Origin: JAUSFM01 sp964343705
GTDB taxonomy: Archaea; Nanobdellota; Nanobdellia; Woesearchaeales; UBA12501
Direction of reading: 5' to 3'
Length of the DNA stretch: 64,000 nucleotides
NCBI GenBank assembly: GCA_964343705.1
Contig: CAYFJX010000001.1
Location: 124,001 to 188,000 of the forward strand
Shown piece by piece: positions 1-8,500 of this stretch; within the stretch, counting starts at the first letter, position 1; every line of letters begins with the position of its first letter. The position numbers were made by a program, and so were the translations under genes. The notes under the pieces are model-generated. The model was not told where the DNA came from. It worked only from the letters and a program-made list of their open reading frames with translations, and searched no databases.

Positions 1-280
1 CGCCTCGTTTACGAAGGCTGGTGAATGCTGCGTGGCCAGGTGTATCAACAAATAACAATCCAGGGATAGTTAATGTAAGTTTTAGTTTGGCTAAAAGCTC
101 ACCACACACTTCTTGTATTGTTTCAGCAGGAATGATTGATGCCCCAATTGCTTGTGTAATTCCTCCTGCTTCTCCTGAAATAACTGCAGTGCCACGTATC
201 TTATCTAGAATAGATGATTTTCCATGATCCACATGGCCCAATACTGAGCATACAGGGCTTCGCAAGTTTTCTTCTGCCAT
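1..280 (-). CDS. infB: Translation initiation factor aIF5B, N-terminal fragment
   Basis: The first 93 codons of a gene that runs off the left edge. The frame opens with ATG at 280 and is uninterrupted. The translation has the G1 P-loop GHVDHGKSS near residue 14, the EAGGITQAIGAS switch region near residue 38 and the G3 motif DTPGHAAF near residue 80, followed by LRKRG. Together these identify the archaeal/eukaryotic IF2/eIF5B GTPase, which promotes joining of the ribosomal subunits. The P-loop ends in KSS where KTS or KTT is usual, a conservative change. The family normally has about 600 residues, so most of the gene lies outside the window. Confidence 0.93.
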   Translation of the reverse strand, partial: MAEENLRSPVCSVLGHVDHGKSSILDKIRGTAVISGEAGGITQAIGASIIPAETIQEVCGELLAKLKLTLTIPGLLFVDTPGHAAFTSLRKRG

Positions 281-350
281 ACTCCCTGCGTAAAGGGGAA
301 TATTTAAATAACTTGCTGTTTTAAGTTAGATCAAGTAAAAAGGGTGTAAT

Positions 351-827
351 ATGGAAATTTTTGTTTTGCAAAAGAGTTGCCCATTATGCAGCGACGATGT
401 TAAGGGTAATGCATACTATGGCTTTTTCTGTAAAGAATGCAATGTCTTGTTTCGACCAGAACATGTGGGAATGACCAAGGAAAAGCTTGCTCGCCTTGCC
501 AAAAAGGTTGAAATCCGCAAGATATTTAGCACACCCAAAGATGCTGTTCATTCTGAAGACATGCCTGAGTTTGCTGAACATGAAACAATGGATGAGAAAG
601 GCAAACCAGTTATTCGTGTTAAGCAAGCAAAGCCCAGAAGTCCAGTCAAAGAAAAAGAAGGGCCTCAAGTAGAATGGGTTGCAAGTGAAAAGTCAACATT
701 TGTGCATGTGTCAAGCTGTCTTGCTGCTCGTAATATTAAGAAAGAGAACAAGATTGTATTTGCAAGCTTGGATGATGCTGAAGAACAAGACTATGATCAT
801 TGTAGATGCGTAAAGAGTTTGAAGTGA
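351..827 (+). CDS. Two-zinc-site protein with Ada-like C-terminal domain
   Basis: A 158-residue soluble protein. The N-terminus is a zinc ribbon, with CPLC at residues 10-13 and CKEC about residues 27-30. The middle is basic and probably disordered. The C-terminus (about residues 108-158) has the spacing of an Ada-type metal-binding domain: a strand ending in FVH, then SSC, ARNIKKEN, DDAEEQDYDHC and a final CRC. In Ada and related proteins this fold binds zinc and contacts DNA. The gene is divergent from infB, with a TATA-like TATTTAAATA at 300-309. The substrate or partner cannot be told from sequence; a nucleic-acid-binding role is inference. Confidence 0.6.
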   Translation: MEIFVLQKSCPLCSDDVKGNAYYGFFCKECNVLFRPEHVGMTKEKLARLAKKVEIRKIFSTPKDAVHSEDMPEFAEHETMDEKGKPVIRVKQAKPRSPVKEKEGPQVEWVASEKSTFVHVSSCLAARNIKKENKIVFASLDDAEEQDYDHCRCVKSLK

Positions 828-848
828 AGGATAAGATCTAGAGACTGG

Positions 849-1265
849 TTAATGTGATCTATATTTGCAATAACCATACCCCGCTCCAAATCCTCCTATT
901 ATAGAAGCAAGAATAATTAAAATCTGGATTAGTAACTCTTTGTTATTGTTTTTAAGGGATAAAATTAAGAACACTAAAAGACCCATCGCTAAGATTGCAT
1001 AATATAACCTATATTTTCTTTCTGAAGTGTTATCTTTGTGGACATAAGAATTTGTTTTTTCTGTTATTTCAAGAACTTTATCAATATGTTTATCCGTAAT
1101 TTTATTTAACACCTGAGGAGGCAAACCACCAGATTGCATTGTCATAGAAATCATTTCAGCCATTCGTTTTGGCATATCTGACTGCTTAACAACTTCAGCA
1201 ATTCCCTCTTTCTTCGGATCATTTCTTTTTCGTTCTTCTTTTTTTAATAATTTTTTATCTGACAT
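849..1265 (-). CDS. Small membrane protein with two C-terminal helices (DUF2335-like topology)
   Basis: A 138-residue protein. The first 35 residues are strongly charged, followed by a segment containing SGGLPPQVLNKI and an amphipathic stretch rich in E and K. Two membrane helices lie at about residues 85-103 and 110-130, and the tail is short and basic. The LPP-x-VL segment followed by a charged helix and two TM helices resembles the DUF2335 layout, but I cannot confirm membership. It overlaps the end of the upstream 83-residue gene by 22 bases, so the two are probably co-transcribed. The function is unknown. Confidence 0.6.
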   Translation of the reverse strand: MSDKKLLKKEERKRNDPKKEGIAEVVKQSDMPKRMAEMISMTMQSGGLPPQVLNKITDKHIDKVLEITEKTNSYVHKDNTSERKYRLYYAILAMGLLVFLILSLKNNNKELLIQILIILASIIGGFGAGYGYCKYRSH

Positions 1266-1495
1266 CTTTCTAGTGATTTAATTAAATTCTTATTAAAAGA
1301 CTCTTTTAATGTACTCATTAAATTCTTTCTCATGGATCTATTGATCTCATTTATTGTTAATCCAATTATAAAGTTGGATATTAATTCATTCTTGAGATCT
1401 TTTTCTATACCTTCGAACTCAGTGGAAGTTATAATTTTATTAAATTTTTCAAACTGAACCTTTCTCGTTCCTTTATAACAACCATCACATACCAT
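1244..1495 (-). CDS. Hypothetical 83-residue protein
   Basis: It begins MVCDGCYKG, so one CxxC pair is present near the N-terminus; the rest is a charged, mostly helical sequence with no membrane segment. The 3' end overlaps the start of the two-TM protein by 22 bases, consistent with a two-gene unit. I do not recognise the family. It is short, but the overlap with a credible neighbour and the absence of any better frame support it as a gene. Confidence 0.45.
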   Translation of the reverse strand: MVCDGCYKGTRKVQFEKFNKIITSTEFEGIEKDLKNELISNFIIGLTINEINRSMRKNLMSTLKESFNKNLIKSLERCQIKNY

Positions 1496-1554
1496 GCTTA
1501 AAATAGTAAATTTCCCTTATTTAAATTTTTTGTGGTTAGGATCTTTTTTGCTAT

Positions 1555-2289
1555 TCAAACCATCCGATGCAAGTACTGATCTTTAATGGTTCGTGCTCCT
1601 TTGTCACTTACTTTAACGAGTTTTTTCTTTTTTGCTTTTTTTGTTTTGCTGGCCTTGCTTTTCTTCTTGCCTTTTTTTGCTTTTGTTTCTTCAGCTTTTT
1701 CTTCGCTCTCGTCTTCATGCAAGTGCAACAAGTTTAATTCACTCAGCTTGTTTACATTACGCATAACAATGCTCATTTTTCTTTTGTACTGTGTAGGAAA
1801 CAACTCTTGCGCAAGGGTTTGTACATCAATAGATTGCATGCCTGTTCCTTGGCTAATCATTTGTGTAAGGGCAAGAACGCGCTTTTCTTGTGTTGTTAGA
1901 TCATAGGTTATTTGTGGTTTTGAAGGCATAGGTCGTTTCTCCCCTTCATACACTTCTTTAAGTTGGTCAAACAGTTCAATAAACTCTTTTCCCTTTGCTG
2001 TTATACTCATAACCACCTCATTTTCAACAGCATCTGTTGTGACAAGCTCGCTTGCAGCAAGGAGCATCACTGGTTTGAGAGGTTTTTCAACTAGAACCAA
2101 GATTTGTTGAATATTAGAAAGATTCAAGGTGTACATGCTTTTACTACTCATTTCATTATCATAGAGTATTTTTAGAATATTAATAGCTATCCTGTTTGAA
2201 AGCACAGCGGCAAGGCCTGGCAGAGATTGTTCCATTGAGTCAGGAGAGTGTGTAGTATCCCCTTGTGAATAGGTGTCTGTCTGAATCAT
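1555..2289 (-). CDS. Winged-helix protein with Lys-rich linker
   Basis: A 244-residue soluble protein. Residues about 25-115 look like a winged-helix domain (LSNRIAINILKILYDNEM followed by a sensor-like helix and an ITAKGKEFIE wing). Residues about 130-190 form a second helical unit with TTQEKRVLALTQMIS. A Lys/Ala/Glu-rich linker follows (about residues 195-225), then VSDKGARTIKDQYLHRMV, which reads as the end of the second winged helix. A nucleic-acid-binding role, probably as a transcription regulator, is inference. The gene diverges from orc1/cdc6 across a 209-base spacer that carries origin-like repeats, so it may be regulated together with that gene. Confidence 0.55.
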   Translation of the reverse strand: MIQTDTYSQGDTTHSPDSMEQSLPGLAAVLSNRIAINILKILYDNEMSSKSMYTLNLSNIQQILVLVEKPLKPVMLLAASELVTTDAVENEVVMSITAKGKEFIELFDQLKEVYEGEKRPMPSKPQITYDLTTQEKRVLALTQMISQGTGMQSIDVQTLAQELFPTQYKRKMSIVMRNVNKLSELNLLHLHEDESEEKAEETKAKKGKKKSKASKTKKAKKKKLVKVSDKGARTIKDQYLHRMV

Positions 2290-2369
2290 ACTAATACCTC
2301 ATCACCCCTTAATAACCTATAAACAGTGCAATACGCCTCTCTTTTTATTTTTTGTTGTACTCGTCTCTA

Positions 2370-2384
2370 CTCCAGAGGAAAAAC
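2370..2384 (+). other. Origin-recognition-box-like motif
   Basis: CTCCAGAGGAAAAAC closely resembles the archaeal mini-ORB core CTCCAGTGGAAAC, with one substitution and one extra A. It sits in the spacer just upstream of an orc1/cdc6 gene, the usual place for archaeal replication origins, and next to an AT-rich stretch at 2339-2356. Binding by Orc1/Cdc6 is inference from this similarity. Confidence 0.45.
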
Positions 2385-2393
2385 TGTCACTTT

Positions 2394-2438
2394 TGGCGAT
2401 ATTGGAAGTATCGGAAATAGCGGAAAAAACGGAATCTT
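2394..2438 (+). repeat. Five tandem 9-bp iterons upstream of orc1/cdc6
   Basis: The units start exactly 9 bases apart at 2394, 2403, 2412, 2421 and 2430. Four begin YGGAA (TGGAA once, CGGAA three times); the first is the weaker TGGCG. Nine-base phasing of a GGAA core is an iteron or multi-site operator pattern, not simple AT-rich sequence. The array ends at the TATA box of orc1/cdc6, so it could serve replication initiation, autoregulation or both. Confidence 0.6.
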
Positions 2439-2492
2439 TTTATAGAGCAGAACCCAAAAAGAGATACAGAGAGTTAGACTTCATCAAGGAGG
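2430..2492 (+). promoter_or_regulatory. orc1/cdc6 promoter and ribosome binding site
   Basis: An archaeal TATA box, TTTTTATAG at 2437-2445, is preceded by a purine-rich BRE-like GGAA. A strong Shine-Dalgarno sequence, AAGGAGG at about 2486-2492, stands 6 bases before the GTG codon at 2499 and decides that start. Confidence 0.65.
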
Positions 2493-2498
2493 AAAACA

Positions 2499-3749
2499 GT
2501 GAGTGGGAAAAATAAGCGACGACAGCAAGATGCAGAAGCATCATCAGTAGCAACAGAAGCACCAAAGGCAGCAATGACCTTTGCGTCGGTGCTCAAGAAC
2601 CCCATTTACGCGAGTAGGGAGGTCTTGTACGACCAAACACCGCCAAATGGATTTGTGCATCGTGTAGACCAAAAAAACGAACTGGTCATGGAACTTGCCC
2701 CCATCCTAATGGGATCTGCTGTGTCATGCGTATTTGTGTATGGCAACCCTGGAACAGGGAAAACAGGTCTTATGATGGAACTTATGGATGAGCTTGAAAA
2801 CGAATCACAAAATCATGACGTCAATCTCAAGACAGTGTATGTAAACTGTTCAGAGAATCGTACTGAAACAGTGATTTTGCTTGAAGCTCTGAGCCAGCTT
2901 AACCCTTCAAAATCCTACCCTAAAATGGGTTGGAACAGGGCAAAAGCACTGAGTGAGTTCAAAAAAGTGCTTGAAAAAGAAGAGCACGTCCTCCTCATAC
3001 TCGATGAAGTGGATTATGTTCTTCGAGAATCAGGCGATGACATCGTGTACCGCATGAGTCGTATTAATGGTAAGAAAAAGAAATCAAAACGCGCTCATGT
3101 TTCAACAGTACTCATATCAAATGATGTGAGAGTTGGCGATTACATCAAGCCACGGACACAATCAACCCTTGGAAGGGTAAAAATTGTGTTTCCACCTTAC
3201 AATCACCTCCAACTATACGACATATTACGAGAAAGAGCCAAGGTTGCCTTCAAGAACGGCGTTGCAGGCAATTCAATTTTAAAGAAAATTGCCGAAATTG
3301 AAGGATCACGTTATGGTGATGCGCGAAAAGCACTTGAACTGCTTGACAGCTGTGCTAAAATCGCCATTGCTAAAAAACGTAACAAGCTTACCCTTGACCT
3401 GGTAAACGAGGCTGACTCACACCTGGAAAAGGACCAGACATTTGAGCTGATAACATCACTGACACGACAACAAAAACTCGTGTACCTCAGCATACTCAAA
3501 CATGAAAAAGACATGATGGCAGGAACCGATGTGTTTAAAATGTACAAGGAAACTTGTAAGTCATACAATACCAAGCCGCTCAGTGAACGTCGTGTGCGTT
3601 CATTTGTTGTTAATCTCAAGGATTTGGGATTAATCAATTCAGAAGTTGGTTGGGTTCCTGACTTGAAAAAGAAAGCACGTAAAATTGAAGTAACACTTGA
3701 CAAAGCTGTCAGAAACAAAGCAGTCAAAATGTTGCGTGACGCGATTTAA
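2499..3749 (+). CDS. orc1: Orc1/Cdc6-type replication initiator, copy 1
   Basis: A 416-residue AAA+ ATPase with a GTG start. Walker A is GNPGTGKTG near residue 84, Walker B is LLILDEVDYVL near residue 167, and the sensor-2 region contains EGSRYGDARKALELL. The C-terminal 120 residues form a winged helix (LTRQQKLVYLSILKH onward), which in this family binds origin recognition boxes. The protein recognises replication origins and recruits the MCM helicase. The arrangement matches the Cdc6/Orc1 family throughout and the length is typical. An ORB-like site and five 9-bp iterons precede the gene. A second, divergent paralogue lies at 39040-40128. Confidence 0.93.
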   Translation: MSGKNKRRQQDAEASSVATEAPKAAMTFASVLKNPIYASREVLYDQTPPNGFVHRVDQKNELVMELAPILMGSAVSCVFVYGNPGTGKTGLMMELMDELENESQNHDVNLKTVYVNCSENRTETVILLEALSQLNPSKSYPKMGWNRAKALSEFKKVLEKEEHVLLILDEVDYVLRESGDDIVYRMSRINGKKKKSKRAHVSTVLISNDVRVGDYIKPRTQSTLGRVKIVFPPYNHLQLYDILRERAKVAFKNGVAGNSILKKIAEIEGSRYGDARKALELLDSCAKIAIAKKRNKLTLDLVNEADSHLEKDQTFELITSLTRQQKLVYLSILKHEKDMMAGTDVFKMYKETCKSYNTKPLSERRVRSFVVNLKDLGLINSEVGWVPDLKKKARKIEVTLDKAVRNKAVKMLRDAI

Positions 3750-3780
3750 GCTGCGTCAATCCACAAATCATATTCATATT

Positions 3781-4012
3781 TTGGTTTGGGGGTGCATCAT
3801 GCACTCTCATGGGAAAAAAGAGGTGAAACTTGCATTGGCATGCTGGTCATGCTTGTGCACGTTCTTTTTTCTCGCTGTGAACGCAATGCGCGTGTACAGT
3901 TCATACATTACGTTCAAGCCTTTAGTCCATGCAAAAACCTTTTTTAGGCTGAACCAACTGGAGGGCATTCTCCATCACCTCAGTGTCCCTCCTTTTGGTT
4001 TTTTTCTTTATG
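3781..4012 (+). ncRNA. Candidate structured RNA downstream of orc1/cdc6
   Basis: This stretch has no convincing ORF but contains five successive hairpins. They are GTGC/GCAC (3792-3804), GCATG/CATGC (3838-3852), GTGCACGTTC pairing with GAAC and GTGTAC (3855-3897), GTTCAAGCCT with AGGCTGAAC (3912-3954), and GGAGGG with CCCTCC (3960-3992). A T-rich run at 3993-4012 follows, as in a terminator. The sequence is more GC-rich than its flanks. It lacks the conserved blocks of archaeal RNase P RNA and the helix-8 motif of SRP RNA. Strand is taken from the T-run. It could also be an elaborate 3' UTR of orc1/cdc6. Confidence 0.45.
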
Positions 4013-4054
4013 TGTTTCAAACCTTTTGTAATAGTTTCACTTTTTTACGCTAAT

Positions 4055-4071
4055 TCCGAAAATATTTCGGA
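4055..4071. repeat. 17-bp palindrome, possible operator
   Basis: TCCGAAA-ATA-TTTCGGA has perfect 7-bp arms. It lies about 90 bases before the small-gene run that starts at 4159. The arms are long and the spacer short, which suits a dimeric DNA-binding protein better than an RNA hairpin. No regulator can be assigned. Confidence 0.4.
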
Positions 4072-4158
4072 GATGTTTGTTAGATCTTCAAAGTGTACCA
4101 GAAATTTTCCGGTTTTGTCGTCGAAAAACTTATTAAGGGGTAAAGCAATTCTTAGTGC

Positions 4159-4308
4159 ATGGAAATTGTAGATAAACTTAGGAAATTCCTTATTTGGATG
4201 GATGAAGATGGCATGGAGTATTATAAAACATATGTTATAGAACTTGTGCTTATGAGTATCATCTGGGTGTTAATTGTTGTCGGCCTACTCATGGGGAAAT
4301 TAAAATGA
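4159..4308 (+). CDS. 49-residue single-pass membrane microprotein
   Basis: An ATG-TGA frame of 50 codons. The N-terminal half is charged (MEIVDKLRKF, then WMDEDGMEYYK) and the C-terminal half is one hydrophobic helix (LVLMSIIWVLIVVGLLM) ending GKLK. The stop overlaps the start of the next gene in an ATGA quartet at 4305-4308, the usual sign of translational coupling, which strongly supports it as real despite its length. The function is unknown; it probably partners the two-TM protein encoded next. Confidence 0.6.
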   Translation: MEIVDKLRKFLIWMDEDGMEYYKTYVIELVLMSIIWVLIVVGLLMGKLK

Positions 4309-4643
4309 GAAGAAAACCAAAAATAAAGGTGATAAATGTCCTTATGCTTATAATAAGACTAGTCGGTTTAATCTGCGCATGTGTCACTATCTACTGGCTC
4401 ATGTTGAAGATTCTTGACCATAGTCCAAGTTTGTCCCAGATTAATCTTAACTTAATTATTCTTATCTGGATGGTTTTGATTCCATGTGTATCAATCACAT
4501 TCACACTAATGTACAAAATGAACGGAAGATTAGTAAGGATAGATGAAAGGACTAAACAAACCAATAACATACTCTTTGCTCTAGCCAAAGACTTTAAAAA
4601 TCACAAACATGATAATAAAGGAAATGTTATCATAAAACAATAA
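4305..4643 (+). CDS. Two-TM membrane protein with C-terminal coiled segment
   Basis: A 112-residue protein. Two hydrophobic helices lie at about residues 10-35 and 47-69. A charged, coil-like tail follows, containing NGRLVRIDERTKQTNNILF. Small proteins with this layout (membrane anchor plus an RIEER-type coil) are common and mostly uncharacterised. The start is coupled by a 4-base ATGA overlap to the 49-residue membrane protein, so the pair is likely made in a fixed ratio. I do not assign a function. Confidence 0.6.
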   Translation: MRRKPKIKVINVLMLIIRLVGLICACVTIYWLMLKILDHSPSLSQINLNLIILIWMVLIPCVSITFTLMYKMNGRLVRIDERTKQTNNILFALAKDFKNHKHDNKGNVIIKQ

Positions 4644-4675
4644 TCCATATAAACTTCTTATTTTTCTGTTTTTTC

Positions 4676-5092
4676 ATGACACTTGACCAGGATGTCCAGA
4701 AGGAAATGCAAAAGGGAAAGTTCAACTCATATGCAATGGGTTTTTTTGGCGGACTAATAACAGGAGGTGTTGTTGCTTGGGTAAACAGAAGACATGGTAC
4801 TGATGCAATGATGTGGTCTGGTGTAAAACAAGCAGCCTACACATTCACTGTGGGGAGCACTGGTGTGTATACATGCAGACGTTTCCTTAAGCGTAGCACA
4901 CAATTTGTTAGGAAAACCCTTGAAGCAACAATTGTTCCAAGCATCTTTACCTTTACCGCAAACTATGCCTATCACTCCCTTCTACAAACACCTGAAGCTT
5001 TTTATTCAGCAGTTGCAACATTTTCTATGGCAGTTGCAACATTTCTGCCTTATGCCGTCTATTCTCAATATCGTCCTCAAAGCAGAATATAA
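4676..5092 (+). CDS. Membrane protein of unknown function
   Basis: A 138-residue protein with a hydrophilic first 18 residues, then hydrophobic segments: a glycine-rich one at about residues 20-36 (MGFFGGLITGGVVAWV), weaker ones at about 50-62 and 85-98, and a clear one at about 108-128. The ATG at 4676 follows within 33 bases of the upstream stop, in the same direction. I do not recognise the family. Glycine spacing in the first helix suggests helix packing or oligomerisation, which is inference only. Confidence 0.55.
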   Translation: MTLDQDVQKEMQKGKFNSYAMGFFGGLITGGVVAWVNRRHGTDAMMWSGVKQAAYTFTVGSTGVYTCRRFLKRSTQFVRKTLEATIVPSIFTFTANYAYHSLLQTPEAFYSAVATFSMAVATFLPYAVYSQYRPQSRI

Positions 5093-5129
5093 AAAAAGAA
5101 AAAAAAGTGCAGCACTCACTGCTACGCTA

Positions 5130-5510
5130 TCACCTCTTTTTTGCTAGGGAGTAAACGGTTTTTAGCGCTACAACAAGTGCTGCAGGGGAAACAAAAAGCA
5201 TAATGTATACAAAGACCGCGTTAAGAACCTGACCAATATCAGGTATACTTTGTAACATACCACTTGCAAATCCTGCACTTGTCATCAATGCAATACTTGC
5301 AACCAAAAATGGCACTGTTTCTTTTGCAGTAATGTTAATGATGCCAACAAGTAGGCCGGCAGTAACCAAGACCAAACTAATAAGCACTTTATATTTTGTA
5401 TTAAATGAAAACAAACCAAGTATGATAGCAAGTAATACACCTGCAACAAAGGCATAGTGGCCCACTGCTTCTTCAGTCATTCTTGCCATTGTTTTTTTTA
5501 CTCGTTTCAT
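5130..5510 (-). CDS. 4-TM membrane protein at the end of the surface-protein cluster
   Basis: A 126-residue protein with four hydrophobic helices, at about residues 17-35, 42-60, 66-84 and 95-118. The core begins GHYAFVAGVLLAI and contains LVGIINITAKE. The protein at 60158-60505 is a clear paralogue (GHYSFILGVVLAI, IVGFLNITKSE, and the same C-terminal PSALIVAFKAIYDL pattern). The ATG at 5510 overlaps the stop of the upstream giant gene by 4 bases and has a strong GAGGTGG ribosome site, so it is coupled to that gene. Its job may be linked to the envelope or export of the giant protein. The family is unknown to me. Confidence 0.75.
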   Translation of the reverse strand: MKRVKKTMARMTEEAVGHYAFVAGVLLAIILGLFSFNTKYKVLISLVLVTAGLLVGIINITAKETVPFLVASIALMTSAGFASGMLQSIPDIGQVLNAVFVYIMLFVSPAALVVALKTVYSLAKKR

Positions 5511-8500
5511 AATTCCACCTCTCCTTGTTCTTTGAATTGTAATGCAAGTTCAATATCACTACGTTTCCAACCAGAATCATGCAACCTATCAGCAATCTCA
5601 CGCATGCTCAAACCTTGTCCTTCTGCATTCTCAACATAGGCAATAAGATGCTGCGTACTCTTCTTGATTTGCTGCAGTTCTTCTTCAACAACACTTTCTT
5701 CCCAGCCTTCTGCAGTCAGGCGTTGCATGATACTTTTCTTTCCTGCCCCTGTTTTTTTCGCAGTAACCAAATATTCAATAAGCTGATTAATACTGGCATT
5801 CACAAGCCGTAAGTCTTTGTTAACAACACGCATATCCCACCCATCAAGAGTTAGTCTACGTCGTATTTCTGCATCAGAAAGACCTTTTGATTTTGCCTGT
5901 CTGATGTATGACATGAGTTTTTTGTTTTTGTCTTGTACTAAACCAAGCTCGCGGTTAATGTCTTTTTTGCTCCATCCCATTTCAGACAATCGTGATTGAA
6001 TCTCTTTATTCCCCATTCCTGTAAGTTGTGCTGTTTCAATATAGGAAATAAGTTTTGCTACACGTCCACGAACAAGCGCTAGGTCTTCATGTACTTCTTG
6101 CCTATCCCAGCCAAAGTCTACAAGGCGCTGTTCAATTTCCTTTTCACTAACACCTTCGAGCTTAGCAGTGTTGATATAATTAAGTAATTTAGAGATGGTC
6201 TTGTTGAATTGTTTCACTTCAGCACTGACTACTTTTCCATCCCAGCCACGCTGTGCAAGTCGCTTTACAATTTCTTCGGATTGGAGACCTTTATATTTTG
6301 CAGCTCTTACATAACCAAGTAGTTCTGAAAAGCCTGATTCAATAGATCGTATTGCTTTGTTGGCCATTTTTTTGTCCCAACCTTGCTGGACAACCCTGGT
6401 TTCGATCTGACTTGAGGGCATCCCTTTCATCTGTGCTTTCTGAACATATTTGTAGAGTGCCATAAGTCGCGCGTCTGAGTGAGATAGGGCTTCAGCTACA
6501 TGATCTTGAGACCAGCCATGATGTGCAAGTCGTTTTGTGATTGCCTCTTGAGTAATGCCTTGCATACGAGCTTTAACAACATAATCTCTTATTTGAGGAT
6601 CAAGTTTTTTAGTCTTGGTTTGTTTACCCATCATTTGTGGCAGTAGTTTTAGCAATAAAGGCCTTGCTTTTTTGAGTTGTTCTTGCTGACGAGCTTCAAG
6701 CGGTGTGCTTGCTTGTTTTTCAATGAGGGTTTGTTTAAGTACTGTTTGAGGGTGTGCAATAGCAACACCTTTAAAGTGGGTTTGTAAGAGTGATGAAATG
6801 TTCTGTGTTGTGATGAGTTTTGCATTTTGTTTTTTCTTTGCTCCAATTAACAATTCAACTGTCTGCTTGTTGGCTGTGTATCGTTGTGCCAAGTAATTGA
6901 TAAGATATCTTTCTTTATTGGTAAAGTTGATAGTAACCAAGTTTTTGTACTTGTTCTTTGGATCAAACTTCTGTTTAGCTGCAAGGGTGATATACAGTTT
7001 TTTGTACGCTCCAAGAGTGTTTGCTTTGATCATTGCATAGAGGCTTTCTTCATCAACAAAAATACGTCGAGGTGTTGGAACTGACAAACTAGTAACTGCA
7101 AGCAGGATTGGTAAGAGGAAAGGTACAATCCAAGCATAGTTTGCTCCTGGTGGTACCTCAGGAAGTCGTACTTCTGCTTTTTGGACATTGTCTACAAATT
7201 GTTTGATTACTCCTGCGCTAACTGCTTGTGTCAGTTCTGTTTGTGTTTCTACTGGTTCTGCTTGACCATCATCTGATTCTGTACTTGTTAGAAGAGGCAC
7301 TGGTACAGATGGTTGTGTTCGTGGTGGTCCTACTTGTGCTCCTCCACCTCCACCGCCGCCACCAGTGGTTGCTCGAATAGTTCGTGCTGCGCTTGAACCT
7401 CCTTTTTGTGACGGTTTGGTTGCGGCTTTTGCTCTGAAAGAGGTGAAGTGAGTTACATTAAACTTGAGGGTTCCATTTACAAAACTAAGTATTTTACAGA
7501 GGCTTGGTCCACAGTCAGTGAAGTTTCCTGAATCATCATGGTCTACTTCAATGGCAACACCTGAGGCTGTAAACTCATCGAGGCCTGAGAGGGTCAGGTT
7601 TGCAGTGGTATTAAGTACGCTTGCTCCACTAACATTAACAAACACCCTGTTTGGTTCTATGGTGATAAATTTGCTGAGGTTAGAAACATTTCCTGACATA
7701 GAGCCTGTAAAGATCACATCACCTGCGTCCTTTTCAACATTAACCCCTGTTGTTGCTCCAAAGGAAACTTGAGCAGCACTGACATTAACCAGCTTGGGAT
7801 TACTTGATACATTAGCTACAATACTTGTCGAACTGTTGGTTATTTGTGTATTGTTGAGGAGACTACTTGTACTGTTCATAATGAGTATACCATTGGTGAA
7901 ATTGGTAAAGGTACAGCTAGTTATATTAATTCCACTAGAGTTTGCAATGCTGAGACCAAATCCTGAACCTGGACCTATGATGGTGTAACCTGCACAGTCA
8001 AGTTGCAGGTTTGTCTGACGCAAAATTCCAAAACAAGAGCTTGTTGAGGTTATGTTTGCTGTCAGTGTTTTTGAACTTGTAAGGTTGCTACATGTTTCTG
8101 TTACAGTTGAATTAATGGATGTGTTGAGGGTTAGTCTGTTATCTGCTGTGTCGTTTGCAACCCAGCTGAGATTGTGTAGTCCTGTTTGCGATAAGTTAAC
8201 ACTTGTATTGTAGGTTGTCCCTGAAATTTCAAGACTTCGCTCAATAATTGTTCCATTGGGGAAAGTGATATTGACACTTGCGTTTGAGACATTGATCCCG
8301 TCTTCAATGGTTGCGCTTATTTGTACCCTGCTGTCTTGTGCTGATTGGGTTAGGTTTGCTGGTGATATACTTCGTATGGTTGGTGCAATCTGGTCAGTAA
8401 CTGTTAAGAGTGTTGCAACAGTGAAGTTGACATTCCCACTGGTGTCATTTGCTGTTGCAGTAAAGTTATAACTTCCTGTGAGGTTTGGAATCCTGTATGA

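Noticed and set aside
3697..4171. Two open frames on the plus strand after orc1/cdc6
   Set aside because: They overlap the orc1/cdc6 end or the hairpin-rich region, have no ribosome site, and their translations are compositionally odd. The hairpins explain the region better.
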